Counted from the stretch's first letter, positions 15,849 through 25,147 are shown. The stretch: DNA of 64,000 bases from Paraburkholderia nodosa (GCF_001718195.1 NZ_MCNV01000016.1:62001-126000); one strand, 5' to 3'. Numbers and translations are program-made. Notes: generated by a model not told the origin, from the letters alone.

Positions 15849-16919
15849 TCACGGACTGCACGGCGCGACGGGCAATCCCTCGGCCTTCCAGCGCAACATG
15901 CCGCCAGCGAGATTGGCCACCTTGCCGAAGCCCGCCTTGGTCAGCAATACGCTTGCCTGCGCGGAGCGCACGCCGGAGCGGCACACCGCCACGACCGGCC
16001 GGTCGCGATCGAGCTCGTCGATGCGCGACATCAGTTGCGAGAGCGGCACGAGTTTCGCGTCGGGCAGATGGCCGAGATGGTCGATGAACTCGGGCGCCTC
16101 GCGCACGTCGACGATCTGCAGCGCCGCCGCATGCTCCAGTAGCGCCATGGGCTCGATTTCCCATACGCCGCTGAAGCGCAGCGTGAGCGGCGCCCAGTCG
16201 GGCGTTTCCTGGATCGGCGCGTCGCCTTCCGGCTTGCCGCAGCGCAGGTTGGCGGGCACCGCGACGGCCATCTGCTTGGGGTGCGGCAAATTCAGGTTGT
16301 GCATGTAGCCCGCGAAGTCGCCGAGATCGACGTCGCCGCCCAGGCGCGGATTAAAGCGCCTCTCCTCCGCCACGCTCGTGACCGTGATGCCGCGATAGTC
16401 GTGCGCCGGGTAGAGCAGGCAGTCGTCGGGCAGCGTGAGAATCTGCTCGCGCACGGAAGTGAACAGCTGCTCCGCGCTCCCGCCCTGGAAATCGGTGCGG
16501 CCGCAGCCGCGTATCAGCAGGCTGTCGCCGGTAAAGGCCATGCTCGCGTCGTCGAGGACGTAGGTCAGACAGCCGCTGGTGTGACCAGGCGTGGCGCGCA
16601 CTTCCAGATACCGTTTGCCGAAGGCGATGCGATCGCCGTGCCGCAGCGGACGGTTCACGCCCTCGGCGCCCACCGCGTCGGCGAGCGCGATCTGGCTCCC
16701 GCTGCGCTCGCGCAAACGCCACGCACCCGTGACATGATCGGCGTGCACATGGGTATCGAGCGTCGCCTGCAGGCGCAAGCCCAGCTCCCGCAGCAGCGCG
16801 AGGTCGCGCGGCACCTGCTCGTAGACCGGGTCGATCAGGAGCGCCTCGCCGCTTTCGGGGTCGCCGAGCAGGTAGGTATAGGTAGACGATACGGGGTCGA
16901 AAAGCTGGCGAAAGATCAT
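15849..16919 (-). CDS. Persulfide dioxygenase-rhodanese fusion
   Basis: 356 residues. N-terminal metallo-beta-lactamase fold of the ETHE1 class: THVHADH (56-62), His113 (TPGHTSG), Asp132 (TGDSLLIRGCGRTDFQ) and His173 (PAHDY) supply the mononuclear iron ligands. The C-terminal rhodanese domain (about 255-350) carries active-site Cys313 in the loop CRSGVR. Enzymes of this fused type, characterised in Burkholderia, oxidise glutathione persulfide to sulfite and transfer sulfur between sulfite/thiosulfate and glutathione, thereby detoxifying sulfide. The start at 16919 gives the canonical N terminus MIFRQLFD; the longer frame lacks homology-like sequence. The following 87-residue gene is probably in the same transcript. 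Confidence 0.92.
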   Translation of the reverse strand: MIFRQLFDPVSSTYTYLLGDPESGEALLIDPVYEQVPRDLALLRELGLRLQATLDTHVHADHVTGAWRLRERSGSQIALADAVGAEGVNRPLRHGDRIAFGKRYLEVRATPGHTSGCLTYVLDDASMAFTGDSLLIRGCGRTDFQGGSAEQLFTSVREQILTLPDDCLLYPAHDYRGITVTSVAEERRFNPRLGGDVDLGDFAGYMHNLNLPHPKQMAVAVPANLRCGKPEGDAPIQETPDWAPLTLRFSGVWEIEPMALLEHAAALQIVDVREAPEFIDHLGHLPDAKLVPLSQLMSRIDELDRDRPVVAVCRSGVRSAQASVLLTKAGFGKVANLAGGMLRWKAEGLPVAPCSP

Positions 16920-17137
16920 CGCGGCTCTCTGCGAAAACAAACGCGTGGTTCGCTTTCCAGTATGCCGCATCCGGTTTCGGCCCGGCGGCTCGACGTGCGC
17001 GATCTACCCGCGTTTGTTCGGCAGAGAACCAAAGAGCCGCAAGGTCGCTCGCCGCGATGCGGCTCATCGATTGCCATTGCCCGGCTCACCCCTGTGCTGC
17101 GGGGCGAGCCGTGGGCAGTGACGTGCATTGTTGGCGA

Positions 17138-18277
17138 TCAGTTACCCGTGCGCAACGTCCAGACCGTTGCCGCGTTGGTAGTGTCGTCGACGGCGGCGAA
17201 CTGCGAGTGGTGCTGGCTGTCCATGCCAAATGCGAGCCCGAACGCGGAACCCGTCGTGGGATCGACCGACATCTGCGCGACGAACTGGCCGTCCATGGTG
17301 AATTCGACGATCTCGCTGGGCTGTTGCGCGTCGGCGTTCACGGCGTCGCCATTGGCCGTGACGAGATGCCCGTTGGGCGCGAGCGCAAGGGCAAGCGGTC
17401 CGTGCAGGTGGGTATTGTCCTGATAGATCAGCCGCCCCACTCCGCCGCTATGATTCGCACCCGCCGCGCCGTAGACGGCGAATACCGCGTTGTCGCCTGT
17501 CGAAGCGACGTAGAGCACGTCGTGCTGGCCATCATAGGCGAGGCCCGTCGGGCCGACGACCAGCGCAGCCGGATCGGTGCGATGCATGTAGCCCGAAGCG
17601 ACGATGGTCGAGGAGGGCAACTCCTTCACGCCGTCCTCGCCGATCGCAAGGTCTATCCGGGCGACGGTGCCGTCGAGCACGTCCGAGACGAAGACCTTCA
17701 CGATTTGGCCGCCGTCGAGCACGGTGAGGTCCCAGGGGCCGTCGAGCAGCCGCGCATCTTTCAGTTCCTTGACGAGCCGGCCCTGCGGATTGATGACGAG
17801 AAGCGAGCCCGGCGCGATGACGTCCTTGCCGTTCGTGGTCGGCACGTTGCCCACCAGTACGAAGCCGCTTCGCAGCACGGCGAGCGCCGTCGTGAGACCA
17901 AGGTTGGCGCCCTGGAAGAACGTCACTGGCGGGCTATTCGGAACGAGCTTCACGATCGTCGTGCCGGTGCCTTGCAGATTCGATTTCGCGTTGAAGTTGG
18001 ACACCACCACGTCACCGGGCTTGAGCGTACTCCATGAGGGCACGCCGAACGGTACGAATGCGATGCCGTACGGATTGACGTCGCCATTGGACGGCACGGT
18101 CGATGAAGTCGCAAAGGCCGGCGGCAGGATCGCCTGCAGGCCGTCGGCGCGCACGGTCCCAAGCGTCAGGGCGAAGAGCCCGGCGCCCATCGCGAGATGA
18201 CGCAGTCGCGGCACGAACGCCGCCCGGTTCCGGCCGAAGTATGAACGACATGCAGACAACGCGGGGGAAGCTTTCAT
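17138..18277 (-). CDS. Exported beta-propeller (NHL-like) protein
   Basis: 379 residues: long N-terminal export signal (hydrophobic core about 29-42, cleavage near VRA-DG) and repeated propeller blades with VNPYGIAFVP, GDVVVSNFN, GTTIVKLVP, LVINPQGRLV, GTVARIDLA, GPTGLAYDGQHDVLYVAST, PLALALAPNGHLVTAN and SEIVEFTMDG motifs. This is the NHL/SMP-30-like six-bladed pattern; no catalytic metal ligands could be assigned. An ideal AAGGAGGTG precedes the ATG. Similar proteins are annotated only as NHL-repeat proteins; function unknown. Confidence 0.75.
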   Translation of the reverse strand: MKASPALSACRSYFGRNRAAFVPRLRHLAMGAGLFALTLGTVRADGLQAILPPAFATSSTVPSNGDVNPYGIAFVPFGVPSWSTLKPGDVVVSNFNAKSNLQGTGTTIVKLVPNSPPVTFFQGANLGLTTALAVLRSGFVLVGNVPTTNGKDVIAPGSLLVINPQGRLVKELKDARLLDGPWDLTVLDGGQIVKVFVSDVLDGTVARIDLAIGEDGVKELPSSTIVASGYMHRTDPAALVVGPTGLAYDGQHDVLYVASTGDNAVFAVYGAAGANHSGGVGRLIYQDNTHLHGPLALALAPNGHLVTANGDAVNADAQQPSEIVEFTMDGQFVAQMSVDPTTGSAFGLAFGMDSQHHSQFAAVDDTTNAATVWTLRTGN

Positions 18278-18408
18278 CTGACACCTCCTTCTCGCGGGGA
18301 CGGTCCGGACGCCAGGACGACTCGCGCGGCCAGTGAACGCACCATGCTTCGCGCGCCCCGCGTTTTGCGTAAACGATCCAGTGGCGAGGCTATTCCGCTA
18401 GTCGCGCT

Positions 18409-19365
18409 TCAACGCTTTGCCATTCCGATTTTCGCTTTTGGCGAAACCGCAGGCGCCGAAAGCTGCTCCACCAGAAAATCCACGAACGCCCGCACCCGCG
18501 ACGTCAAATAACGTGCGTGCGGATACAGCAGGATGAACGGCCGGGTACGCCCTCCCTCCTCTCGCAGCACTTCCACGAGCCGGCCTTCGCGCAGGTCGTC
18601 GGCGACGACGAAGCGATACGTCTGGAACAGCCCCGCTCCCGCGCGCGCGAGCGTTACGCCGGCGAGCGCGTCGCCCGACGTTCCGTAACTTCCGCTCGTG
18701 ATCACGTCGCCATCTTCATTGGCATTGCCGTCGAACGTCCAGGCAAGATGGCGCCCACTACTTGGCAGTTCGAACTGTATGCATTCGTGCGACTGCAGAT
18801 CCGCCACGGTCTTCGGCACGCCTGCGCGCTTCAGATAGGCGGGCGTGGCCACCACCACCATCTCCGCGTCTTCCAGCTTGCGCGCCACCAGGTTGGAATC
18901 GGCGGGCGCGCGCCCGCGGATCGCCAGGTCGAAGCCTTCGTCGGCGAAGTCGATGTTGCGGTTGCTCAGATGCGTGTCGACCTGCACCTCCGGATAGCGC
19001 TCGCGAAACGCCGGCAAGAGCGGCAGCACGCGATAGTGCCCGTAGGGCGTGGGCATGCTGATGCGCAGCACGCCAGCCGGCGTGGTCTGTTCGCCCGTGA
19101 CTTCGCGCTCCGCGTCCACGAGTTGCGAGAGCGCCTGGCGGCACTGCTCGAAGTAGCGCCGCCCCGCATCGGTCAGGCGAATCTGGCGCGTCGTGCGCAC
19201 GAACAGGCGCACGCCGAGCCGCTCTTCGAGCCGCGCCACGGACCGGCTCACCGCGGCGGGCGTGACGCTCGCCGCATTGGCCGCCAGCGTGAAGCTGCCC
19301 AGCTCCGCCGCCTGGCAGAACAGTTCGATGCTGCCCAGCAGCAGATCGTCGAATTTGCGTTGCAT
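18409..19365 (-). CDS. LysR-family regulator
   Basis: 318 residues: N-terminal winged helix-turn-helix (GSIELFCQAAELGSFTLAA, AAVSRSVARLEERLGVRLF), linker helix, then a periplasmic-binding-protein-like effector domain (VLRISMPTPYGHY, GFDLAIRGRAPADSNLVARKL). This is the DmlR/YafC type. It is divergent from the RidA remnant at 19464 with a 98-bp gap, the classic layout for a LysR target, so its original target may be the decayed gene. Confidence 0.88.
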   Translation of the reverse strand: MQRKFDDLLLGSIELFCQAAELGSFTLAANAASVTPAAVSRSVARLEERLGVRLFVRTTRQIRLTDAGRRYFEQCRQALSQLVDAEREVTGEQTTPAGVLRISMPTPYGHYRVLPLLPAFRERYPEVQVDTHLSNRNIDFADEGFDLAIRGRAPADSNLVARKLEDAEMVVVATPAYLKRAGVPKTVADLQSHECIQFELPSSGRHLAWTFDGNANEDGDVITSGSYGTSGDALAGVTLARAGAGLFQTYRFVVADDLREGRLVEVLREEGGRTRPFILLYPHARYLTSRVRAFVDFLVEQLSAPAVSPKAKIGMAKR

Positions 19366-19463
19366 GCCCTTTTCTCCTGATGGCTCCAGCTCGCGCCAGA
19401 TGCTTTAGTTCTATTCTGATGCGTCCAACATGAGGCGAATACGCATCGCCACTCGAGGAGAAC

Positions 19464-19710
19464 ATGGTGTCCGTCGAACAAAAACTTGCCGATCTCGGTC
19501 TCGCTCTGGCCGTCGCGCCGCAACCGCTCGGCAACTACAAGGCCAGAAGGCTTTCTCGAGCAGCCTGCCGTGCTCGACGCCGCATCGGATCTCTTCGCCG
19601 CCGCGCTCGGCGAGAAGGCCGGGCACGCGCGCTCCGCGTTCTCGCATGCGCGACTGCCCCTCGATCTGCCCGTCGAACTCGTGGTGATCGCGCAGATTCT
19701 GCCTGCCTGA
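19464..19710 (+). pseudogene. RidA/YjgF-family gene with internal deletion and frameshift
   Basis: The first 26 codons (VEQKLADLGLALAVAPQPLGNY) match the start of the RidA-like subgroup and have a good GAGGAG site. From about 19545 the frame changes, and another frame gives GFLEQPAVLDAASDLFAAALGEKAG..HARSAF...LPLDLPVELVVIAQI, the C-terminal third of the same fold. About 80 of the expected 150 residues remain, so roughly 70 codons including the central barrel appear to be deleted. The product cannot be functional. It is divergent from the LysR gene. Confidence 0.75.
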
Positions 19711-19797
19711 AACCGTCTTTTCCGCCGCCTAAAGGAACATCGGCACGCGCATCCATCGCGCGTGCCGATGTTCCCGTTTGCGTCGATCAAATGCCGC

Positions 19798-20898
19798 TCA
19801 AGCCCATACCGACTGCAGCCGTGCGATGCTCTCGCGCGTCTCGCGCTCCAGTTGCGCCACCAGCTCCGCCGCCGGCAACGCGCGCGCGAGCGGCGCGGCC
19901 TGGCCCGCCCACTGCGCGCCGTAGCCGAATTCACCCTTGGCCTTCGCAGCCGCGATCAGCGCCTTGCCCGCGTCGTACGTGATCGGATAAGACGGAACGC
20001 GCGGCGCCTTCGGGTCCTCGCCAAGCGCGGTGAAGCGATTGACGATGCTGCGCGCAAGCCGCCCCGAGATTGCCGAGGTGAACGTCGTATGGCGCGCGGG
20101 GTCGCCGAGCAAGGCGGCGCGATAGCCTTCGTCGGCCGCGCTCTCCGGGCAGGCCACGAACGCCGTGCCCAGTTGCGCCGCCTGCGCGCCCAGCGCGAGC
20201 GCGGCCGCGATGCCCGCGCCGTCCATGATGCCGCCCGCCGCAATCACGGGCACGTCGAATTCGCTCACCAGCAGGCGCGTGAGCGCGAACGTGCCGAGGC
20301 CGTCGTCGCGGGCGTCCTGATCGAACACGCCGCGATGGCCGCCCGCCTCCACACCCTGCGCGACGATCGCATCCACGCCCGCCTCCACCGCTGCGGCCGC
20401 TTCGTCGAGACTCGTTGCGCTCGCAAACAACCGGACGCCCGCGTGCTTGAGCTCGGCGATCACCGCATCGGGCGGCAGGCCGAAATGGAAGCTCACCACG
20501 GCCGGCTTCTCTTCGAGCAGCATGGACTGCATGGCCTTGTCGACGACGAAGCTCATGTAGATCTCCGAGAGCGAGGCAGGCGGCTTCGCGCCGTATTGCT
20601 CGAACACCGGCGCGAGCCAGTCGAGCCACGCGCGCTCCACAGCCGCGTCGGGCGTGGCCGGGCGATGGCAGAACACGTTGACGTTGAACGGCTTCGCCGT
20701 CAGCTCGCGCGTCTGGTGGATCGCGCGACGGGCGTTCTCCGCGTTCATCGCGGCCACGCCCAGCGAACCGAGCGCGCCCGCATTCGACACGGCGGCGGCC
20801 AGCGCCGGCGTGGTAGTGCCCGCCATGGGCGCCTGGATGATCGGCTTCTGAATGCCGAGCGAGCGCAGCAACGCCCGCTGGTCCACTTGAGTGCTCAT
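19798..20898 (-). CDS. Nitronate monooxygenase (2-nitropropane dioxygenase family)
   Basis: 366-residue FMN-dependent TIM barrel. Motifs: PIIQAPMAGTTTP at the start, SFHFGLPP, VDAIVAQGVEAGGHRG (FMN phosphate and catalytic-His region), PVIAAGGIMDGAGIAAALALGAQAAQLGTAF. These match class I nitronate monooxygenases, which oxidise propionate-3-nitronate or alkyl nitronates to carbonyl products. The ATG at 20898 follows GGAGGGAACGCAAC. It is 29 bp downstream of the MFS gene and probably in its operon. Confidence 0.88.
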   Translation of the reverse strand: MSTQVDQRALLRSLGIQKPIIQAPMAGTTTPALAAAVSNAGALGSLGVAAMNAENARRAIHQTRELTAKPFNVNVFCHRPATPDAAVERAWLDWLAPVFEQYGAKPPASLSEIYMSFVVDKAMQSMLLEEKPAVVSFHFGLPPDAVIAELKHAGVRLFASATSLDEAAAAVEAGVDAIVAQGVEAGGHRGVFDQDARDDGLGTFALTRLLVSEFDVPVIAAGGIMDGAGIAAALALGAQAAQLGTAFVACPESAADEGYRAALLGDPARHTTFTSAISGRLARSIVNRFTALGEDPKAPRVPSYPITYDAGKALIAAAKAKGEFGYGAQWAGQAAPLARALPAAELVAQLERETRESIARLQSVWA

Positions 20899-20927
20899 GT
20901 TGCGTTCCCTCCGGATCCGTTCCCGTT

Positions 20928-22208
20928 TCAAGCGTGAGCGCGGCGCTGCGCCCAGTGCGCGAGTCCGCCGCATGCGACCAGCAGCGCGCCGGTCGCGAAG
21001 AACACGGCGTGCAGACCGAAGTGAACGCCGACCACGCCGCCGATCACCGGCCCCACCACCTGGCCGCTGAATTGCGCCGACTGCAAATAGCCGAGCATGC
21101 GGCCCGTTTTGCTTTCGTCTACCGACTGCCGCGCGAGCTTGCCGATGGAAGGCAAGAGCCCCGCGAGCGTCATGCCCATCACCACGCGCAGGCCCGCGAG
21201 CTGCCACCAGTGTATGACGAACGCTTGCGGCACCATCGCGAGCCCGGTGAGCACGAGGCAGGCGACGATCACGCGCCAGCTCCCGAAGCGGTCGGCCAGT
21301 GCGCCGAGGCGCGCCGCCGTGAGCATGCTGCCAAGCGCCGAGCATGCCATGACCACGCCCGCCACGCGCGCGAGATGCGCCGCGCCCACGCCCAGACTGC
21401 CGATATACACCGTGATGACGGGCTCGATCGACATGTTGGCGAGCAGCACCATCATCGCGGTCACGAGCAGCGCGGCCACCACCGCATAGTCGGGGCGGCG
21501 CGCACCGCTGCCCGAACCGGCCGCCGCGTTGCTTGCGTGCGGTTTCGCGTCGCTTTCTGGATGAAACTCTTCCTTCACGACGAAGATGGTCAGGAGCGCC
21601 GCCACGGCGATCATCGCGCCGCCGGCGAAAAAGGTGCCGCGAATGCCGATCCACCCGGGCAGCACGCCGCCCACCAGCGGCCCGACGAGATTGCCCGCGA
21701 GCGCGCCCGTGGAAAGAATGCCGAGCGCCCAGCCCGCGCGCTCGCGCGGCGCCTGGGTGCCGACCATCACCGTGGAAGCCGACGCGTAGCCACCTACGAG
21801 GCCGGCGATCAGACGCAGCGCGACGAGCTCGTACACATTGTGCGCCACGCCGATCATCGACATCACCACGGCCATGCCGATGGCCGCGCGCACGAGCATG
21901 GGCTTGCGGCCATAGCGGTCGGCAAGGCGGCCCCAGATCGGGGCGGTGAGCGCCGTGCCGAGGAAGGTCGCGCCGAATGCCACGCCCGACCACTGGATCA
22001 CGGCGGACTGCGAGCTCACGCCGAGCTGCCGAACGTAGAGCGGCAGGAATGGCAGCAGCATGCTGAGGCTCACGAGCGTCGTGAACGAGCCGATCACGCA
22101 CACGACGAGATTGCGCCGCCAGTACTGCGCATTGCGCTCCGAATAGCCGCGCGGTTGCGGCTTTGACTGCCGCAGCGCAGCCGCGGGCGAGGAAACAGTG
22201 GTATTCAC
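20928..22208 (-). CDS. MFS multidrug-type transporter
   Basis: 426 residues with 12 predicted helices. The MFS signature GRLADRYGRKPMLVR lies between TM2 and TM3, and APRERAGWALGILSTGALAGNLVGPLVGG matches motif C of drug/H+ antiporters (DHA1). GTG 22208 overlaps the stop of the preceding small gene as GTGA, with AGGGCCAA upstream, so translation is coupled. The substrate is not known; the adjacent nitronate monooxygenase might act on a related nitro-compound. Confidence 0.87.
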   Translation of the reverse strand: MNTTVSSPAAALRQSKPQPRGYSERNAQYWRRNLVVCVIGSFTTLVSLSMLLPFLPLYVRQLGVSSQSAVIQWSGVAFGATFLGTALTAPIWGRLADRYGRKPMLVRAAIGMAVVMSMIGVAHNVYELVALRLIAGLVGGYASASTVMVGTQAPRERAGWALGILSTGALAGNLVGPLVGGVLPGWIGIRGTFFAGGAMIAVAALLTIFVVKEEFHPESDAKPHASNAAAGSGSGARRPDYAVVAALLVTAMMVLLANMSIEPVITVYIGSLGVGAAHLARVAGVVMACSALGSMLTAARLGALADRFGSWRVIVACLVLTGLAMVPQAFVIHWWQLAGLRVVMGMTLAGLLPSIGKLARQSVDESKTGRMLGYLQSAQFSGQVVGPVIGGVVGVHFGLHAVFFATGALLVACGGLAHWAQRRAHA

Positions 22209-22420
22209 TTGGCCCTCAACGCAGAGAAGAGATCGACGAAGAGCGCGAGCCCGAGCGCCGCGGCGCCGAGCGCGAACAGCGCGAGGTAGTTGCCGCCGCT
22301 CGACGAGAACACGAACGACAGGCCGTACGCGGCAACCGCCTGCATCACGGCGAAGCTCGTCGTGGCGGAGACCGCGTTGCAGGCCGCAGGCGCGGACGGA
22401 TTCGAGACGGCTTGATGCAT
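22205..22420 (-). CDS. Small two-helix membrane protein, possibly an MFS C-terminal remnant
   Basis: 71 residues from ATG 22420 (GGGAG five nt upstream). Two hydrophobic helices (about 24-43 and 48-66) near the C terminus resemble the last two helices of an MFS protein of the YbfB/YjiJ type (SFVFSSSGGNYLALFALGAAA, shown in part). It overlaps the next gene by GTGA. It may be the leftover end of a transporter gene, kept as a coupled leader ORF, or a genuine small membrane protein. Confidence 0.5.
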   Translation of the reverse strand: MHQAVSNPSAPAACNAVSATTSFAVMQAVAAYGLSFVFSSSGGNYLALFALGAAALGLALFVDLFSALRAK

Positions 22421-22554
22421 TGCGACTCCCAGGAGCGAATGCAATGAAGCACCCGCTGAACATGGGAGCCAGTCTAGGTTAGATCGCGCAGCGAGAGAAT
22501 CACCGCGATACGTAAGTCATTCTTCCGTGAGGCGAACGAATGGTGAAGATGTGC

Positions 22555-23481
22555 TCAGTCGGCGTCGGTAATGCGCCGGGCCTGCTCGAAGTACTCACGT
22601 AGCCGGGGCACGGCGAAATCGACGAAACTGCGCACCTTAGGCACCGACAGGCGCCCGTGCGGCGTGACGAGATTCGCGGGCAGCGGCCCATGCTCGCTGT
22701 CGCGCAGCACGATCCTGAGCCGGCCCGCCTCGACCTCTTCGGCCACGTGATAGGAAAAGAGCCGCGTGACGCCATGCCCTGCCACGGCCGAAGCCCGCGC
22801 CGCGCGTATGGTATTCACGATGAAGCGCGGCGAGAATTGCACGACCTGGGGCAGCGCGGTCTGACGCGCCGCCGGGAAGCTCCACGAGTCGAGCCCGAAA
22901 TGCGTCATCGAGATGATCGGGTGGCTCGCGAGATCGGCGGGCGTCTCGATGGCCGGATGCGTGGCGAGATAGTCGGGCGAGGCGACCACCACGCGCCGCA
23001 CCTCGCCCACCGGGATGGCGACGAGCGTCGAATCCTGCAGATGCGCAATGCGCAACGCCACGTCGATGCCCTCGTCGATGAGGCTCGCGGGCCGGTCGAG
23101 CAGGTGCAGACGGATCGACACCTCGGGGTTGCGGTCGATGAACGCCTCGATCATCGGGCGCAGCACTTCTTCGCCCACGGCCACCGCCGCCGTGACGCCC
23201 AGCAGCCCGCGCGGCGCGGAGCGTTCGTCGGCGGCGAGCAGGTCGGCTTCCTCGAGATCGGCGAGAATGCGCCGGCATGCCAGCGCATAGCGCTCGCCCG
23301 CCTCGCTCAGGCGAATCGTGCGCGTGGTGCGGTACAGCAGCGCCGTGCCGGTGTGCTCCTCGAGGAACGCAATGGCCCGGCTCACCGCGGCGGGCGAGCG
23401 GCCCAGCCGGCGGCCCGCGCCCGCGAGACTTCCCTCGTCGAGCGTGGCGACGAAAACCTTCATGGCGTCGATTCGGTCCAT
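22555..23481 (-). CDS. LysR-family regulator
   Basis: 308 residues: winged HTH (MDRIDAMKVFVATLDEGSL, PAAVSRAIAFLEEHTGTALLY) and a PBP-like effector domain (LLGVTAAVAVGEEVLRPMIEAF, ASLIDEGIDVALRIAHL). Start at 23481, the canonical MDRIDAM. It lies 134 bp upstream of and on the same strand as the nitronate monooxygenase group, and divergent from the small periplasmic gene at 23592. Either could be its target. Confidence 0.87.
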   Translation of the reverse strand: MDRIDAMKVFVATLDEGSLAGAGRRLGRSPAAVSRAIAFLEEHTGTALLYRTTRTIRLSEAGERYALACRRILADLEEADLLAADERSAPRGLLGVTAAVAVGEEVLRPMIEAFIDRNPEVSIRLHLLDRPASLIDEGIDVALRIAHLQDSTLVAIPVGEVRRVVVASPDYLATHPAIETPADLASHPIISMTHFGLDSWSFPAARQTALPQVVQFSPRFIVNTIRAARASAVAGHGVTRLFSYHVAEEVEAGRLRIVLRDSEHGPLPANLVTPHGRLSVPKVRSFVDFAVPRLREYFEQARRITDAD

Positions 23482-23591
23482 TGCGCGTTCTGGCTTGCGG
23501 TCGCTTCGCTCTGTGAATTCCGCGTCGATCTTAGCGGATATCGCGCAGGCGTTAAAATCGGCGCTTCCACTTTTGCGGCAATCGATCACTC

Positions 23592-24005
23592 ATGAAGTGT
23601 CCTACCCTCTCGCCGGTCCTCGCTGCCTTCGCTGCCATGGCGCTGGTCGCAACGCCCGCCCTTGCCCAGACGTCGTCGGGCGATTCGAATTCGAAGCGCG
23701 ACTGCGCGATCGGTTATGTGACGGGCGTGGCAGGCTCGGCGCAAAGCGTGCGCGACTATCTGGCCACGCCCGACCGCGACCGCATTCGCTACCTCAAGGA
23801 CAACGAGATTCAATGCAAGATCGCCGACGACGACAGCCACGCGTCCGGCTGCACCGGCGTCACGCTATTGAAGAACGAGAAGGTGAGCGTGTACGACGAT
23901 AGCGACCCTGCCACCACCGCCATCGTCGTGCGCGTCGAACTCGATCGCGGCACCTACCCGGTGATCATCGTCGCGCCCAAAAACGAGGTGAAGTGCGACG
24001 AGTGA
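23592..24005 (+). CDS. Small periplasmic protein with four cysteines
   Basis: 137 residues: signal peptide (cleavage at ALA-QT) and a compact mature part with cysteines in RDCAIG, IQCKIA, SGCTGV and VKCDE, enough for two disulfides. It also has the VSVYDDSDPATTAIVVRVEL beta pattern (in parts), reminiscent of small SH3-like folds. No family recognised. It is divergent from the LysR gene and convergent with the Ldh2-type dehydrogenase. Confidence 0.65.
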   Translation: MKCPTLSPVLAAFAAMALVATPALAQTSSGDSNSKRDCAIGYVTGVAGSAQSVRDYLATPDRDRIRYLKDNEIQCKIADDDSHASGCTGVTLLKNEKVSVYDDSDPATTAIVVRVELDRGTYPVIIVAPKNEVKCDE

Positions 24006-24028
24006 GCGGAACGTAGTTAGCCTGGCAG

Positions 24029-25147
24029 TTAACGCGAGCTGCTCTCGCACGCCGCGATTTCCGCCTCAGTCACGCCCGCCATACGCGCGGCATCGACGAT
24101 CTGCGACCAGCTCGTCGCATCCACGGGAATGCCCTGCGCTTCGCGCTGCCGCCGCGTCGCGTCCTCGCGCTCGCCGGGCAGCAGGATCTCGTCGACACCC
24201 GCTGCGCGCCGCGTGGCCTTCAGCCATTCCACGAACGCAAGCGCTTCGTGCTCGCGCGAGGGCGCGTCGAACGCCGCCGGATCGACGATCACCGACGTCA
24301 TGCAATTGACGATCGCGTGCGTGGAGACGATGGTTTGCTCGCGCGTGGTGAAGCCGCCCGAGAGCGCGCCCGCCAGAATTTCGCACATCGCGGCGAGCCC
24401 CGAACCCTTATGGCCCGCCACCGCGCCGCCGAAAGCGCGCAGCGCACCGTGCTGCGTATCGCTGAACAGCGCGCCCGGATCGCGCGTGGGGCGGCCGTCG
24501 CTGTCGATCAGGGCGTCGGCTGGCACATCCACGCCCTTGTTGTAGGCCACGCGCACTTTCCCCGCCGCAATCGCGCTCGTGGCGAAGTCGAGCACCAGCG
24601 GCGAGCGCCCCTCGAGCGGAAACGCCGCGCAAAACGGATTGGTGCCGAAGCGCCTGTCGATGCCGCCGAACGGCGCGACGAGCGGATCGCCCGCGACGTT
24701 GACGAAGTGGAACGACACGAGCCCGGCGCGCGCGCATTGCTCCGCCCAGTGCCCGATACGTCCGATGTGATGCGCGTTGCGCAGGCCGAGTGCACACACG
24801 CCGAGCGATTTCGCGCGCTCGATGCCGTGTTCCATCGCCTCGAAGGCCGTGACTTGCCCGAAACCGCGCCCGCCTTCGATCGTGAGCACCGCGCCCGCGT
24901 CGCGCGCGACCTGCGCGTGCGCGTTCAGTTTGAGCTCGCCTTCGCGGCACGACAGCATATAGCGCGGAATCATGCCCACGCCGTGCGAGTCGTGCCCGGC
25001 GAGATTGGCTTCGACGAGATGATCGGCAACCAGCGTCGCCTCGCGCGCCTCGCTGCCGGCCGCGCGCCAGATGGCGACGACGAAGGCGTGCAGCGCACGA
25101 GCCTCGATAACGACTTCTGAACCTTTTGCAGCAGCGGCATTCGACAT
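24029..25147 (-). CDS. Ldh2/malate-lactate dehydrogenase-family oxidoreductase
   Basis: 372 residues of the NAD(P)H-dependent 2-hydroxyacid (2-ketoacid) dehydrogenase family with the unusual Ldh2/YlbC fold: HDSHGVGMIPRYM (substrate-contact region), GLRNAHHIGRIGHWAEQ, FGGIDRRFGTNPFCAAFP (cofactor site), LDFATSAIAAGKV and AGHKGSGLAAMCEILAGALSGG. Such enzymes reduce or oxidise malate, lactate, ureidoglycolate or 2,3-diketogulonate. As last gene of an operon with a lactonase, a sugar-acid dehydratase and an MFS carrier, it probably handles a 2-keto intermediate of sugar-acid breakdown. The exact substrate is inference. Confidence 0.85.
   Translation of the reverse strand: MSNAAAAKGSEVVIEARALHAFVVAIWRAAGSEAREATLVADHLVEANLAGHDSHGVGMIPRYMLSCREGELKLNAHAQVARDAGAVLTIEGGRGFGQVTAFEAMEHGIERAKSLGVCALGLRNAHHIGRIGHWAEQCARAGLVSFHFVNVAGDPLVAPFGGIDRRFGTNPFCAAFPLEGRSPLVLDFATSAIAAGKVRVAYNKGVDVPADALIDSDGRPTRDPGALFSDTQHGALRAFGGAVAGHKGSGLAAMCEILAGALSGGFTTREQTIVSTHAIVNCMTSVIVDPAAFDAPSREHEALAFVEWLKATRRAAGVDEILLPGEREDATRRQREAQGIPVDATSWSQIVDAARMAGVTEAEIAACESSSR

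Noticed and set aside
20934..22166. A 410-residue plus-strand frame rich in His and Glu
   Set aside because: Antisense of the MFS gene; composition is an artefact of the frame.
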